A stretch of 64,000 nucleotides of DNA from Hypomesus transpacificus (taxonomy: Eukaryota; Chordata; Actinopteri; Osmeriformes; Osmeridae). The notes under the pieces are model-generated. The model did not search any database, was not told where the DNA came from, and saw only the letters and a program-made list of their open reading frames with translations. Location of the stretch: positions 11,545,185-11,609,184 of the forward strand of contig NC_061077.1 in NCBI RefSeq assembly GCF_021917145.1. The letters run 5' to 3'. Made by a program: the position numbers and the translations under genes. Of this stretch, positions 1 through 22,430 are shown one piece after another. Position 1 is the stretch's first letter. Every line of letters starts with the position of its first letter.

Positions 1-51
1 CAGATGTCACTGAGACACAGGGAACACAGACAGAGAGAGTGTGTGTGTGTA

Positions 52-82
<31 letters not shown>

Positions 83-186
83 CAGTGAGCGAGGGACAGA
101 CAGGGAAAAGGAGCTACGGAAAGGAAAGATGACAGATACATAGAAAGAAAGCGAGAGATGCAGAGAGACAGAGCAGAGGGCCCAAC

Positions 187-10714
<10,528 letters not shown>

Positions 10715-12150
10715 CGTAAAATCTTTTTCTATTTTTTCCAACTACCTCTGCAGTTCCGTGTAGGCTACTGCGTTTAGATGCTGCCCGTGCAATTCAGCCT
10801 ACAATGGCATAATACTTTTATCATTCATATGGATGAATGCCTACCTTTATCCTAAATGTATCCTACAATGTATTTACATTACATCGGCCTCAGTGCCACT
10901 GGGCACGGAATATCTCCAGAGTTTCAAGAGCTCACTGCCACCGCGCTGGCAGCAACAGAACCAAAGGCTTCTATGGGCGTGCTTGATCTTGGTTGAAGCC
11001 CTCCTTCACACGAAATACAGTAAAAAAAAAAAAAAACATTCAACTGTGTTCTGAGAATCTGCTATGGTCACAAACCACAGCGGGCGGGGCGAAGAGATCT
11101 GCCATTTACTCCGACCGCGTTGCCTGCTGATTAGATAAATACCGTCTATGTTAACGAACAACAGTAGAAAAATAACGTATTAAACGACCTAAAATTATCA
11201 ATCAAAAGGTTATGTGACATAACAGGCAACATGTAGCCTAGTAAACACACGGTCTGGCAGTCGACAGTTTGCCTTCCGTTATTTTTGCGCACCTGCGTAG
11301 CCTAATCATTTGCCAGTGCCAAGCAAGTGTTGGGTGGCCTAGAGCGATTCATCATAGGGCATCAACTATCACTGACGGACCGATTTATAAGAAAAACATA
11401 AAATAGCAAAAATAGCCTTCACGCCACTCAGGAAAGCGATCAAGTGTTTGCACATCACCACGTGACAGGTTAATTCCCTTGTTTGACTGAACAGTAAATA
11501 AACCAGCAGGATATGCGAGCTGTCATTCTGTCCAACAAGTAGACGCATCCTTCTGTATTACCCATTTACCCAATCTCAAAATATGGGTTTCCGGATCACA
11601 CCCTCTTTGTTTATTCATGCATTCTAAATGCGGAATAGGGGAGGTACCTTTAAACCACATAGCAACCAGTGTGGTTAAGTAAACTCAGTTGCAGTGATAC
11701 CGCTATGCAAGAGCCAAGACGTGCTTTAGTACCCCTGCAGTGCGGCTTTAGTGAAACATGAAGGTGCTATGCAGTACATACGTTCACCCATCTGCCAGTC
11801 TACATTTAACTGTCAAGAGGGTTCACTCATTGGGGAGAGTACGTGTGATTCACTGTCAAGTGTAATTTAACAGCTGTGCCACCGAGGTCACAAGCTATAG
11901 CCCGAAACAAAAATGCGTCCTATAGCAGCATTAGAGTTGTACAATTTCCTCACACCAGTCAAAATTGACCGTTTTAGTTGGCTATGGTTATTAAGGCAAG
12001 CATCACAACTTCTCTACGGATCCAGTGGATAGGTAATTCAAGTCGATTTGCAACCGGTCATCATGTGACACCTCACTTAAAATAGCAACGTGCCGAAATG
12101 TAGGCCTACGCACACTTTCAAATGCATGCTCCAAAATACCAACACATACC
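10715..12150. other. esyt1 upstream region, no gene seen
   Basis: About 1.4 kb between the esyt1 start codon and the rpl41 3' end. It must hold the esyt1 promoter and 5' UTR, but I see no convincing TATA box. In human, ZC3H10 lies between RPL41 and ESYT1; no CCCH zinc-finger coding sequence is visible here. Confidence 0.6.
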
Positions 12151-12169
12151 ATTTTTTTAAACCAAAAAC

Positions 12170-12175
12170 TTTATT
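12170..12175 (-). terminator. rpl41: rpl41 polyadenylation signal
   Basis: Minus-strand AATAAA about 250 bp past the rpl41 stop codon. It is the first canonical signal after the stop. Confidence 0.75.
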
Positions 12176-12423
12176 GGGAAAGTATAAACAAAGGTATTGG
12201 AGTTGGGAGAGTTGAGGTTGGAAAACGTCCAAGGAAAGTCATTGTCCAGGTAGTCTTTTAAAAAAAGCCAATCTGAAGCCTCTGGGTTGGTAGGTCAAGG
12301 CTCAGGTCTTGGGAGCACACCAATGGTTCGGGTGGCATCTGGTCTGCGGACGCTGTACTCAGACAATCCTTTGGACTGCGGCTGTGGTTCTGAAGTCAGG
12401 TCACAGCCTGGGATGAAGGCAGT

Positions 12424-12868
12424 TTACTTGGACCTCTGCCTCATCTTCCGCCTTTTGCGCTTCAGTCTACACGAATAAAGAATCGCAAACGGACATTAAA
12501 TTACATATTATACAGAAATTAATTACAGCTATATTCTTTAAACAACGCTTGAGGCTTACCTGCGCATACGCTTCTTTCTCCACTGAAAACGGGGGGGGGG
12601 GGGGGGGGGGGGGGGTTTAAGGCAGATGGAGCAATTTAATGGAAAGCTACACTTAAGGCCAAAAATACGCCGAATTCAACTAGCTAACTTCACATTTAAG
12701 TCCCTTAATTGAGTAACTTGGCCATCTGCGCACCATAAACCATGTTGATTCTACACAAGCTTTAAAACACGATGGTTGCTAGCTAAAATTAGGCTAGCTG
12801 AAATAGCGTGTCAATCTTAACAGAATATATCAAGATTCAGGAGCAGTTTAACTTACCTTAGCTCTCAT
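12424..12868 (-). CDS. rpl41: 60S ribosomal protein L41 (eL41), 25 aa
   Basis: Smallest protein of the large ribosomal subunit, extremely basic. Three coding exons: 12857-12868 (MRAK), 12560-12582 and 12424-12466. They total 78 nt, which is 25 codons plus stop, exactly the eukaryotic length. The product starts MRAKWRKKRMRR and ends RKMRQRSK, matching the family along its whole length. All four splice borders are GT-AG. The 5' UTR continues in the same exon to 12884 and then in an upstream exon (about 12998-13026). A polyadenylation signal AATAAA (minus strand) lies at 12170-12175. The gene sits head-to-tail upstream of esyt1 and diverges from the TRIM gene. Nothing suggests a processed pseudogene, because introns are present. 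Confidence 0.96.
12591..12615. repeat. 25-base G homopolymer (C-run in the rpl41 transcript)
   Basis: An uninterrupted G run on the plus strand. On the transcribed strand it is a C run a few bases upstream of the acceptor of rpl41 coding exon 2 (exon start 12582), so it takes the place of the polypyrimidine tract. Confidence 0.9.
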
Positions 12869-13019
12869 ATCGAAGAGGGAATGTCTGAAATTAGAAAGGG
12901 GAACGTTAACACATATTTGGATGGCTTGAAATTAAAAAGGATAATTCAGATGCCTTGTTTAAAATCTGAGGGCTGTTTGAGTACAGCTTTTCACTACCTT
13001 CGAAAGATGGCACCGTCTC

Positions 13020-13060
13020 CAGGAAGACCGTCATTACCCGGCGACTCAGGATTTATACCT
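13020..13060 (-). promoter_or_regulatory. rpl41: rpl41 core promoter with TATA box and TOP-like start
   Basis: The minus strand has TATAAAT at 13051-13057. About 30 bp downstream, at 13026, it reads CTTCCTGG, a C followed by pyrimidines, as in the 5' terminal oligopyrimidine starts of ribosomal-protein mRNAs. A first noncoding exon would then run from about 13026 to a GTAGTG donor near 12997. Position and motif are seen; the start site itself is inferred. Confidence 0.6.
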
Positions 13061-13899
13061 TTTGGAATGCGTCATCATTGTTGGACTGTTACGTAAGTCA
13101 ATGTCGCAGGGGAAGTAGTTACCCGTCCCATGCATAGATTATAATATATTTATTTTATTGAAGTAGACATTGTACAGCAATATATGGCAAGGGATACAAC
13201 ATCATCTTCACTAAGAGTGTTTCTTCATAATAAGTGTGTATCTTACTTACTTTATATATTATTTTACTATTTTACACCCTTTAGATCCTGAATGGACTCC
13301 CTGTATCTTGTATCTCGTATATTTTCTATTTTCTATATTTTAATTTAATTTTATTTGTTACTCTGTGCTGTACTGTACCCTGCTGCTTTTGCAAACTGCA
13401 ATTTCCCCACTGATAAAAAAGAAAGAATTATCTTATCTTATTTTCTATGATAGTATATAAAATAGGCATACAGGCACAAAGTGTTACAGGTGAAGAATCT
13501 GTAACTACAGTCTCTGACTCTGTCAAGATAAACTTAGCCTACCATCATATTTTATTGATGTCTTTCAATATAACTCATAATTTTCCAAGTGAGATACAAC
13601 AAACCTGTAGGCCTACATTCACACATCTTCTTGAGAAGTAAGAGCGTTCTCAACCAGCACACTCCTGTCACACTGTTCCTCTTTAATTAATGACATCTTA
13701 GAATCACAAACAGGCAGAATCAGAAGCTATAGTGATGTACATATTACTCTTCCCTCACATTTGTCATGGTAATGAAAAAAAGTGATAGAGCTCCACCCCC
13801 TAACCACAGGAAACGGTAGAGAATAAACCATCATGGCAAAACAGAAAGTAAACCTCCTCTTCAGAAGACGTTACAAAACAGGAATTCGAAGTAAAGAAA

Positions 13900-16363
13900 A
13901 TGGCTTCAAAACGTTTTCTCTTGGAAGACAATCTTTCCTGTTCTGTGTGCTGCGACGTCTTTAAAGATCCTGTCCTCCTTGGGTGTAGCCACAGCTTCTG
14001 TAAAAGCTGTCTTCTGGTATTCTGGCAACAGAAGGGATCCCAGGAGTGCCCAGTGTGTAGGGGGAAGTCTTCAACAGAGAATCCACCATGTAACCGGGTG
14101 TTGAAGGACCTGTGTGAGGCCTTCCTACAGGAGAGAGCAAGGTCTGATGTGCTCTGCAGTCTGCACAGTGAGAAACTCAAACTCTTCTGTCAGGAGGACA
14201 AGCAGCCCATCTGCCTGGTGTGTCAGACTTCTAAAAAACATAAAGGGCACGACTGCTGCCCCATAGAGGAAGCTGCTGTGGATCATCGGGTAAGTCAAGT
14301 ATACATCCCACATTAAAGCCACGTAAGCTACTAGCTTCATGGGTAGTTACATGAATGTTGTTCACACATGGTAAATTGTTGAGACAACCACCAGTGTTAA
14401 ACGGTTGTTGTATTATACAGTTCAGGCACATTTCACATCATGACATCTGTCTCACACAGTTTTTCTCTGTTTGTTGCATTCTGTCACTCCAGGAGGAACT
14501 CAAGACTGCACTGTCACCCTTAGAGAAGAAACTTGAAGTCTTTAATAAGGTTAAAGTGATCTGTGATCAAACATCAGGGCACATTAAGGTACAGTTGTAA
14601 TGTCTTCCACTGATGCAGAGTGACAATACATGAACAATCATGTGGAATTTACACATATTGACTTCTACCTTATCTCTAGAACCAGGCCCAGCAGACAGAG
14701 ATGCAGATTAAGAAGGAGTTTGAGAAGCTTCATCAGTTTCTACATGATGAAGAGAAGGTCAGGATAGCTGCACTGAGGGAGGAGGAGGAGCTGAAGAGTC
14801 AGTTGATGAGGGAGAAGATTGAGGAGATGAGTAGATACTTTCAATCCCTCTCAGAGACCATCAGAGCCATAGAGGAGGAACTGAAAACTGATGACATCTC
14901 ATTCCTGCAGGTGAAGACTACATACCCTAATAATTATACAACCATAATTATACAACTAAAACAATATCAAATCAACTATATTTTGTCAAATAATATAGTT
15001 TGACAATTCTATAATGTATGTGTCTCTTCTACACTGGTTCCTGCTGTAGAGCTTTATGGATAGCATGAACATGTGAGTATCAACATTACTTATATACATG
15101 CAGTCTTTTAAACTAATCAGCCCCACACTAGCACTGCCATCTGAATGTTCTTCCAGAGCCAAGGTCACACTGCCAGATCCAGAGATGGTTTCAGGAGCAC
15201 TGATAGACGTGGCAAAACATCTGACCAACCTGCCATTCAGAGTCTGGAAGAAGATGAAGGAGATGGTTCAATACAGTGAGTCACATTGTGTAGAGATAAT
15301 GTTGTTGTACTGACATCTAGTGGAAACATTATGTACTTGAATGCTTGTCTAAGGATTAAGGCCGAATCCCAATTCTCTGTCTTTGTGATACAGCATCATT
15401 TTCAGAAAGCATGTCATCATACTAATACTTGAGGACCACATCATCCAGTATCAGAGAGTTTCTACAAGAACTTAGTGCGAGTAGACTGTGTATCAATTCT
15501 CACCTCCACTGCAAAGATTTGATGGTTTTTAAAACCACATTCTTAAATTAATGTGTTAATTATACCTTCAGGAAGACACAAACCACCATTTAACCTTATT
15601 TCAAGGGGTACCTGGTTGAGAGAATGTCAGAATTATTGATTATATAAATATATTATTCATGTTCTAAGTTTCCAAGCTTGCTTGTCTTTAAATATTCTGA
15701 CCCTGGCTGCTAAACTATAATAGATGGGTGCACATAAAGACACACACATGCATTCGTGCCCATACACCCATGTGTATGTTCTCAGCATCAGATGCATGTG
15801 TTTCTATTGTTGTCTATGCAGCTCCAGTGACTCTGGACCCCAACACTGCCCACCAAGGTCTAATCCTCTCTGAGGATCTGACCAGTGTGGCATACAGTGA
15901 CAAGACACAGCAGCTTCCTGACAACCCAGAGAGAGTGCAGACATATCCTGTTGTTCTGGGCTCTGAAGGCTTTGACTCAGGGACACACAGCTGGGATGTT
16001 GAGGTTGGTGAGAGTACACAGTGGATTCTGGGTGTGGCTAAAGAGTCTGTACAGAGAAAGGAAGACCTTGGATTTTGGGAAGGATCCTGGAATGTTTGGT
16101 ATTGTGAAAATATATATAACATGCGTACTCCACTAGAGTCATGGACTGCCTTCACAGTGAAGCAGAGACCACAGAAGATCAGGGTACAGCTTGACTGGGA
16201 TGGAGGGAAGCTGTCATTCACTGACCCTGATACTGACACACACCTGCACACCTTCACAGACACCTTCACTGAGAGAGTATTTCCACACATTTATAATTAT
16301 GACAAAGACCATTCTCTGAAAGTGTTGCCAGTAAATGTGTCTGTAAATACAGGCTCTGTCTAA
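13900..16363 (+). CDS. TRIM family E3 ubiquitin ligase (RING, B-box, coiled coil, PRY-SPRY), TRIM35-like, 466 aa
   Basis: Exons 13900-14289, 14493-14588, 14680-14910, 15050-15072, 15157-15275 and 15822-16363 join without a stop. The RING uses C14, C17, C29, H31, C34, C37, C50 and C53 (C3HC4). A B-box2 follows at about 86-125 ([20 protein letters not shown]). The coiled coil spans roughly 130-240. The last exon holds PRY and SPRY with [20 protein letters not shown] and [12 protein letters not shown]. The 96, 231 and 23 nt middle exons are the usual TRIM pattern. Such proteins ubiquitinate targets chosen by the B30.2 domain, often in innate immunity; the target here is unknown. Teleosts have many lineage-specific copies of this group, so I give no symbol. 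A polyadenylation signal AATAAA lies at 16615-16620. The gene diverges from rpl41. Confidence 0.93.
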
Positions 16364-16479
16364 ACATGCTATAAATAATGTCCTTCACTATTAAGCAGCA
16401 CACTTCTGCTACAAATACACCTTCCCCTCATGAATTCATGAAATAATACAAGGGATGGACAATGGACAATGGAATCATC

Positions 16480-16577
16480 GTGTCCTTGGTTAAGGCACTT
16501 CACTCTACTTGCCTTGGGGGAATGTTGTACTTACTGTAAGTCGCTCTGGATAAGAGCATCTGCTAAATGACTAAATG
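16480..16577 (+). mobile_element. SINE-like fragment in the TRIM 3' UTR
   Basis: Contains GTAAGTCGCTCTGGATAAGA and GCATCTGCTAAATG, the inverted form of the element seen at 4195-4344. The tRNA-like head is not clear, so this is a partial copy. Confidence 0.6.
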
Positions 16578-17790
16578 GCTACAGGGTTTTCTTTTCTGTT
16601 TAGAATCTTGTTTCAATAAACATAGTCTTGCTAAACAGCTCCTGATATTTGTATTTATTTAGCAACATTCATCCAAAGCTACACTGGTCTCTGATCTAAC
16701 CTCTGAGTGGATAGGTGAAAGCATGTGTTCATTTATACCTCTGTTACCTGGTTCTCCCTGCACCACCCCTTACAGTTACCATGGGAACTGGCATGTAATT
16801 CTTGTTGTTTTGGTCATTTTTGTGCGACCAACATGTTTCTACATTCAAATAAATATGTAAGACCAGCATCAACAAACATAGTTATTCTTGGGAGGTGGGG
16901 TGTCCCAGGATATATTCTGTGATGGTCCAAACCTGATGACCACTCAGCTAGCAGAGTGCTTGAGCCCGATAATTAGGCTAAGGATCAGGTTAAGTAATTT
17001 CACTGTTATGCAATATGGGACTTTACTACCCTGTGATGAGGAATGACCAGATGGACCCAGTGTTTATAACCCTGTTTATGTGATGCTTTACATAAATTGG
17101 AATGAACTTAGACATTAATGTGTTGACCTTTGTTATTAGTGAGAAAGAACACCTCATTTTTGAGCCTTACGATTTATTAAATTGTGCAACATATGCAGTG
17201 AAAGAAAGTGGCTATGCAGAAGTGCTTATTCCTGTTTTAAAGATGTTTATTGTTTGACCGTCTTGCATGAGAAAGACCCTCTCAGGTTGATACTGGTCCT
17301 GCCATTGGCACTAGCAGCAGTTCAAATAGAATAGAGCTGAGGAATCTGCAATAACATTTTAATGATGTTGGTAGTGTAATGGTCTTGCATTCTTATTTTG
17401 CCCTTCACAGTGGAAAAACTAATCAGTAAACCACTGAAAACAGGTAGGAGCTTAGAAGGTCAGAACAACTTCCCCCTCAACTTGGTAGTCTCTGATGAAT
17501 CATCACATCATTTGTATGAAAGAAAAAAGAAAGGCTTCATGGGTTTTTTTCAGTTTTAAGTTGGCTAGTTGACCCAAGATGATTTAACCCCACCAAAGAC
17601 GCCATAATCCAGAAATAATTGAACACAACAGGGATTTAGTCAAACATTTGAGTCACCTTGAATAACACACCACAACATAACACGCACAGTTGCAGGAGGG
17701 CCCCAGTTTCATAATCGATGAAGTCCAAGTTTATGATGCTAAAAATGCAATACCCTCCTAAATTAATTCACGTGAATGGACCGTAACCCC

Positions 17791-18571
17791 TAGCCTGGCT
17801 GCCAGCCCAACTTCTCCCCGCCCAAAATAATTTTTTTCGGGAAATTGGGTCTGGAGGGTCTCGTATTGGGGACCAACTACAGAAAACCAGAATCTGGGCG
17901 AACCAATGAAATTGCCAGGGCGGGCTTTATACGATGATGGACAGATGATCAACAGTAACGTAATCACCCACGTCACAAAAGAGCGCTTAAATTGAATTCG
18001 TTTTGAACAAACATGGCTACCGCTGGAGATCTGGGATGTTGTGATTCTACCATCGGGTCTGTTTTAGAAGACATCAACAGCGCATTAATTTTGAAAGAGG
18101 AACAGAGTGACGCAATCAAGGCATTTGTAGATGGAAAATATGTTTTTGCCGTCCTTCCTACGGGATTCGGTAAAAGTTTAATTTATCAGCTGGCCCCGAT
18201 GGAGTTGTAATCCTAAACGGAGAACTTCGTATATGCATTGCCCTTTATTGTTTCGCTCAAAAAGGTTGACTGTGTGAACAAGTACTCTCCCTACCCTTAA
18301 ATTAATTTTACAACACCGGCAAAAATCGTTTGTATTCATTCTTCAAGCATACTTCAAGTCTGCTTGTAGTTTAGTTCTGTTGACAACAACTATGCGGTGC
18401 TTAACATACGTCACATACTCTGTTGCCCTGAATGGTTGTAGATCTATCCAATTGAGCGAAGAGGCATTTGTTTTCCATGCTCGTTTGAAACACGCCCTGT
18501 AGTCAAAGCCCAACGGAGAGTTCTCAGACTCATATTCTGACCAGAATTATGAGAATGACAACGTCAGGCTA
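17791..18571 (+). mobile_element. DNA-transposon-like insert carrying a RecQ-helicase fragment
   Basis: Present only in the left cyp3a unit. The ends are TAGCCTG (17791-17797) and its complement CAGGCTA (18565-18571). They are flanked by direct repeats CGTAACCCC (17782-17790 and 18572-18580). The right unit has a single, slightly diverged TGTAACTCC at the matching place. This fits a cut-and-paste element with an 8-9 bp target duplication. The superfamily cannot be assigned from such short terminal repeats. Confidence 0.7.
18013..18210 (+). pseudogene. N-terminal fragment of a RecQ-like DNA helicase, 65 codons
   Basis: The reading frame ends VFAVLPTGFGKSLIYQLAPM before a stop. It contains a Walker A / motif I (TGFGKS) and, before it, a RecQ-type lead-in (EEQSDAIKAF). 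The remaining helicase motifs (DEAH, HRDC and others) are absent, so it cannot be a working helicase. It lies inside the 17791-18571 insert. Many fish genomes hold multicopy RecQ-like genes; whether this is captured host sequence or the element's own gene remnant cannot be decided here. Confidence 0.7.
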
Positions 18572-18917
18572 CGTAACCCCACCCATCCAAAGTCCTGACA
18601 TCTAGATGGGAACACCACAGAAGTAAATATTACAACAGCCACTTCGGGCAAACAATGTAAGTAAGTAAGTAGTATATTTGTATTTCATACAAATAATAGA
18701 GCTTTGGACCAAAGTCTTTGGTCTTTTTTTAATTCTAAAAATCGATAAGTGACGCGAAGTCGACATTTCAGGAAATCAGGTGTTTGCAATAAAAAACAAA
18801 TGTGGAATATAAACACTGAGACATAGTTTCCATTTCTAACAAAAAAGCTGTTATGTATTTGAGTAAAGGTTTTTTCGACAAATGTTTATGGCCTAACTTG
18901 TATTGCCATGCACTTAG

Positions 18918-21900
18918 GTATGGCTATGCACCTTATGGATTCTTCAAGAAAATCGGCATCCGTGGACCAAAGCCTTTACCCTTCATCGGAACATTTCTGG
19001 AGTACAAAAAGGTGAAAAAATGTGTAGCCTAACTGTATTTTATCAACCACAGCATCAACGTCTACCATCCCTACTATCCAATGCACACTGTTTACTTGCA
19101 AACTTAATATTTAATAAAATAATAAAAGTAAGAATTAAATGTCAGCAGATATTTAATCCTCAGATCTTTCATTCCCAGGGAGTCCATGTGTTTGATACAG
19201 AATGCTTCCAGAAGTATGGAAGGATATGGGGGTATGTGTGTGTGTGTGTGTGTGTGTGCTCCAGTGTTTCTCTGCTTAAATCTAAGTATGTAATCACACA
19301 TGTTCTAGAATAAGATGTGTGGTTGTGTTTAGGCTACACATAGTTTGGCTGCTTGTTCTGGTTTGTGTCACTCATCATATCATCTTCTTGAAATGCCAAA
19401 CCTGCCTTGTTGTTGTTCTGCTGAAGGTGGCTCTGGTTGTTTCAGGTTCTACGATGGAAGACAGCCAGTAATGGGTGTCATGGACCCTGCCATGATCAAA
19501 GCCATCCTGGTGAAGGAATGTTACTCTATCTTTACCAATACAAGGGTGAGCAGAAAATGATCTCATAATCAAAATACAGTATACGCAATCAGTAAACTCG
19601 GTTTACCATCAGACTGATTTTCTTTTTGCTTGGGTCAAGACATCGGACTGAACGGGCCATTGAAAGATGCAGTGTCAATTGTTGAGGACTATGAATGGAA
19701 GAGGATTCGCAGTGTCCTCTCACCCTCGTTTACCAGTGGACGCCTCAAAGAGGTACACACACACACACACACACATGCTCTCTTCAATCTGCAGTGTCAT
19801 GTTTTAAGACTCAATTTTTGGGGGGGACAGATGTTCAGCATAATGAAGCAACATTCTGGCAACCTGATAAAGAGTCTACAGAAGAAGGTGGATGCTGGAG
19901 AGGCCCTTGAAGTTAAAGAGTGAGTAGAAGTCCAAATTACTCAGTTATGGCCTCTACAGTGACTAAATCCTTTTCTGAAGATGTCATGAAAAATCTCTCA
20001 ATGTTTAATCCTTAACTTTTCCTTGAAACAAGAAGATACTGTTTGCCAAAATGAGTTAGACGTTGGCCTCATTAAAGAAATAGAGGTATTGCTAGACTGT
20101 TTTGCTGTCTGTTGTTTTGGAGAATGGAAGATTTTGAATGTGACTTTGTTGTGTGTCTGCAGAATATTTTGGACCTTACAGTATGGATGTTGTCACCAGC
20201 ACTGCTTTCAGTGTGGACATTGATTCCATCAACAATGCCAGTGATCCTTTTGTCACCCACATAAAGAAAATGATCAATTTCAATTTCTTCCACCCACTCC
20301 TGGTACTTGTTGTTGAGCAGTATTGTGTTTGTTATTAAATCAAATAATTAGAATAGGCACCTGATCAATACACATTTCTTAATTGAGCCTGGATATGTTC
20401 TAGCCTGCCACATGAGAACTGTCTAGGGCCTAATTTACTTGCTAATCCATGCTTTATAGCATTAATTGTTCCTCTCCTTCCTCTCTCCAGTATTATTTCC
20501 ATTTCTAGGGCCGAAATTTGAGAAGTTTGAGTTTTCCTTCTTCCCTGCTGATGTCATGGACTTCTTCTACAATTTCTTAAAGCAGATTAAAGCAGAACGA
20601 AGCAAGAATGTCCACAATGTAAGCCACCCCGTCTCATCCAGCACACACAAACAAAACCGCTATCAGCAATTCAAAAGCAGTTTGGAGACAATTTAGTTCA
20701 AATGGATTGTTATGTGCTTTGTCATGTGCTTGCTAAGAGAACTGTTAGAAGCCAAACATTTTGTATGAACAGCAGCAACTTGGTCATTACCAGTGTCATA
20801 GGTTTAGGATTGCATAACATATCATGACTAAAAAGCAACTTCAAATATACCAGATAAAACCATGATTCTTAGTGTGAAAATTGCATTTCACTGATCAATC
20901 CAGTCTTCTCCACCTCTCACCAATTGTTTGTCCTTCCAGAGTCGTGTGGACTTCATGCAGCTCATGGTGGACTCCCAGATTCCAGATCAGACCACAGCAG
21001 ATCACAACTCACAGAAAGGTAGAGGCCTGAGGAACAAGGCTGTGAGGTCATGTGTTTAAGTAGTTTTATTATTCTTGATGATGTTTTGTGTTTTAGGGCT
21101 GACAGACGATGAGATCCTATCTCAGGCTATGATCTTCATCTTTGCGGGTTACGAGACCAGCAGCAGTACTCTGTGCTTCCTAGCCTACAACCTGGCAATC
21201 AACCCTGACATCCAGACTACCTTGCAGGAGGAAATTGACCAGACCTTCCCCAACAAGGTCATCCTTCTGCCTCCCTTTGATCATTATTTTATTTATGTAG
21301 CAATTACATTATATAGGAACAGTACATTCTTCAGATAGGTGTTCAAACACCATTCTACTAAAACGTAGTACCCCACAATCTCCTTGACTACATCTTTCAA
21401 CTGAATGGTCAACATTGTTCTTGTATTCTACCTTCAGGCTGAGTTGACCTATGAGAGCATCGTGCAGATGGAGTATCTAGATATGGTTCTGAATGAGTCC
21501 CAGCGTCTCTTTCCCATCGCCAACCGTATGGAGAGAATGGCGAAGAAAACGGTGGAACTGAATGGTGTGACCATCCCCAAAGGAACCGCAATCTTGATCC
21601 CAATCTACACTCTCCACCGTGACCCTGCACTCTGGCCAGACCCTGAGGTCTTCAAACCTGAGAGGTACTTCCTCATATTCTACTCGTATCAGATAGTCAC
21701 CTCCGCTACTCCATTATGCCAGTCTTACATAAGTGTAATCTTTTCATTTCCACTCCAACAAACGGATTCAAAGAAAGTCCTAGTAATCTGAACTCCAGAT
21801 CCAGTCCTCCACTGTCATCAACACAAGCTGTAATAACCCCTGACCAACTTAACATCCTCCCAACTATGTTTTCAGGTTCAGTAAGGAAAACAAAGATGAC

Positions 21901-22357
21901 TTTGATCCATACACCTATCTACCTTTTGGAGCTGGTCCCAGGAACTGCATTGGCATGAGATTTGCTTTGTTATTGATGAAGCTGGCATTGTGGAGATCCT
22001 CAGAGACTTCACCTTTGTCACCTGCAAAGAAACTGAGGTGAGATTTAAAACATTCTCATATATGATGACAATCTTTTTAATATTATCGATTGGCATTATG
22101 GTTACATCAGTTGTATTAATTAACATCTCAAAATAATTGTGATGCTTTTAGACTTTGACAGTGTTTTATTTATTGTGAAACAATGTTTCGGAAATGTCAG
22201 TTATGTTTCATGAAATGTATAATGTTTGGCTCTCATCAGCCAGCTTGTTGGTAACTTCCTTGATGTCTTCTGTCATCAGGTGCCTCTTGAACTGGGAACT
22301 GAAGTTTTCATTTCTCCCAAGAACCCCATTAGGCTGCAACTTGTTCCTCGTGTATGA
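18918..22357 (+). pseudogene. Cytochrome P450 3A pseudogene (left tandem copy)
   Basis: Homologues of exons 2-13 of the intact neighbour lie at 18918-19011, 19179-19231, 19446-19545, 19639-19752, 19831-19919, 20163-20312, 20491-20618, 20940-21018, 21097-21257, 21438-21664, 21876-22037 and 22280-22357. Lesions seen by direct comparison: exon 1 is missing (the flank jumps from AAACAA to TGTAAGTAAG near 18655); the exon 5 acceptor is AA instead of AG at 19637-19638; exon 7 has one extra base (AATATTTTGG); the exon 7 donor GTAAGC is changed to TTGAGC at 20313; exon 12 lacks one base just after the heme-binding motif (GGCATTGTGG against GGCAGTTGTGG). Exons 8-11 still read well, including AGYETSS and the ExxR helix. 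A working enzyme from this copy is very unlikely. Confidence 0.92.
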
Positions 22358-22430
22358 GCTCTACACACAAATCAAGTGTCACAATCACATTATTATTCAC
22401 TTGTTGTATTCTATTAATACAATTAAATGA

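Larger units (their letters stand above)
16878..22430 (+). repeat. Left unit of the cyp3a tandem duplication
   Basis: From about 16878 (TTATTCTTGGGAGGTGGGG) the sequence matches, with substitutions and indels, that starting at about 23894. Similarity covers the upstream spacer and all cyp3a exons and introns, and fades about 70 bp after the stop codon. The unit carries a helicase-bearing insert at 17791-18571 that the right unit lacks. Confidence 0.85.

Noticed and set aside
13838-13850. Interferon-response-like element before the TRIM gene (GAAAGTAAAC)
   Set aside because: Only partly fits the GAAANNGAAA consensus; a chance match cannot be excluded.
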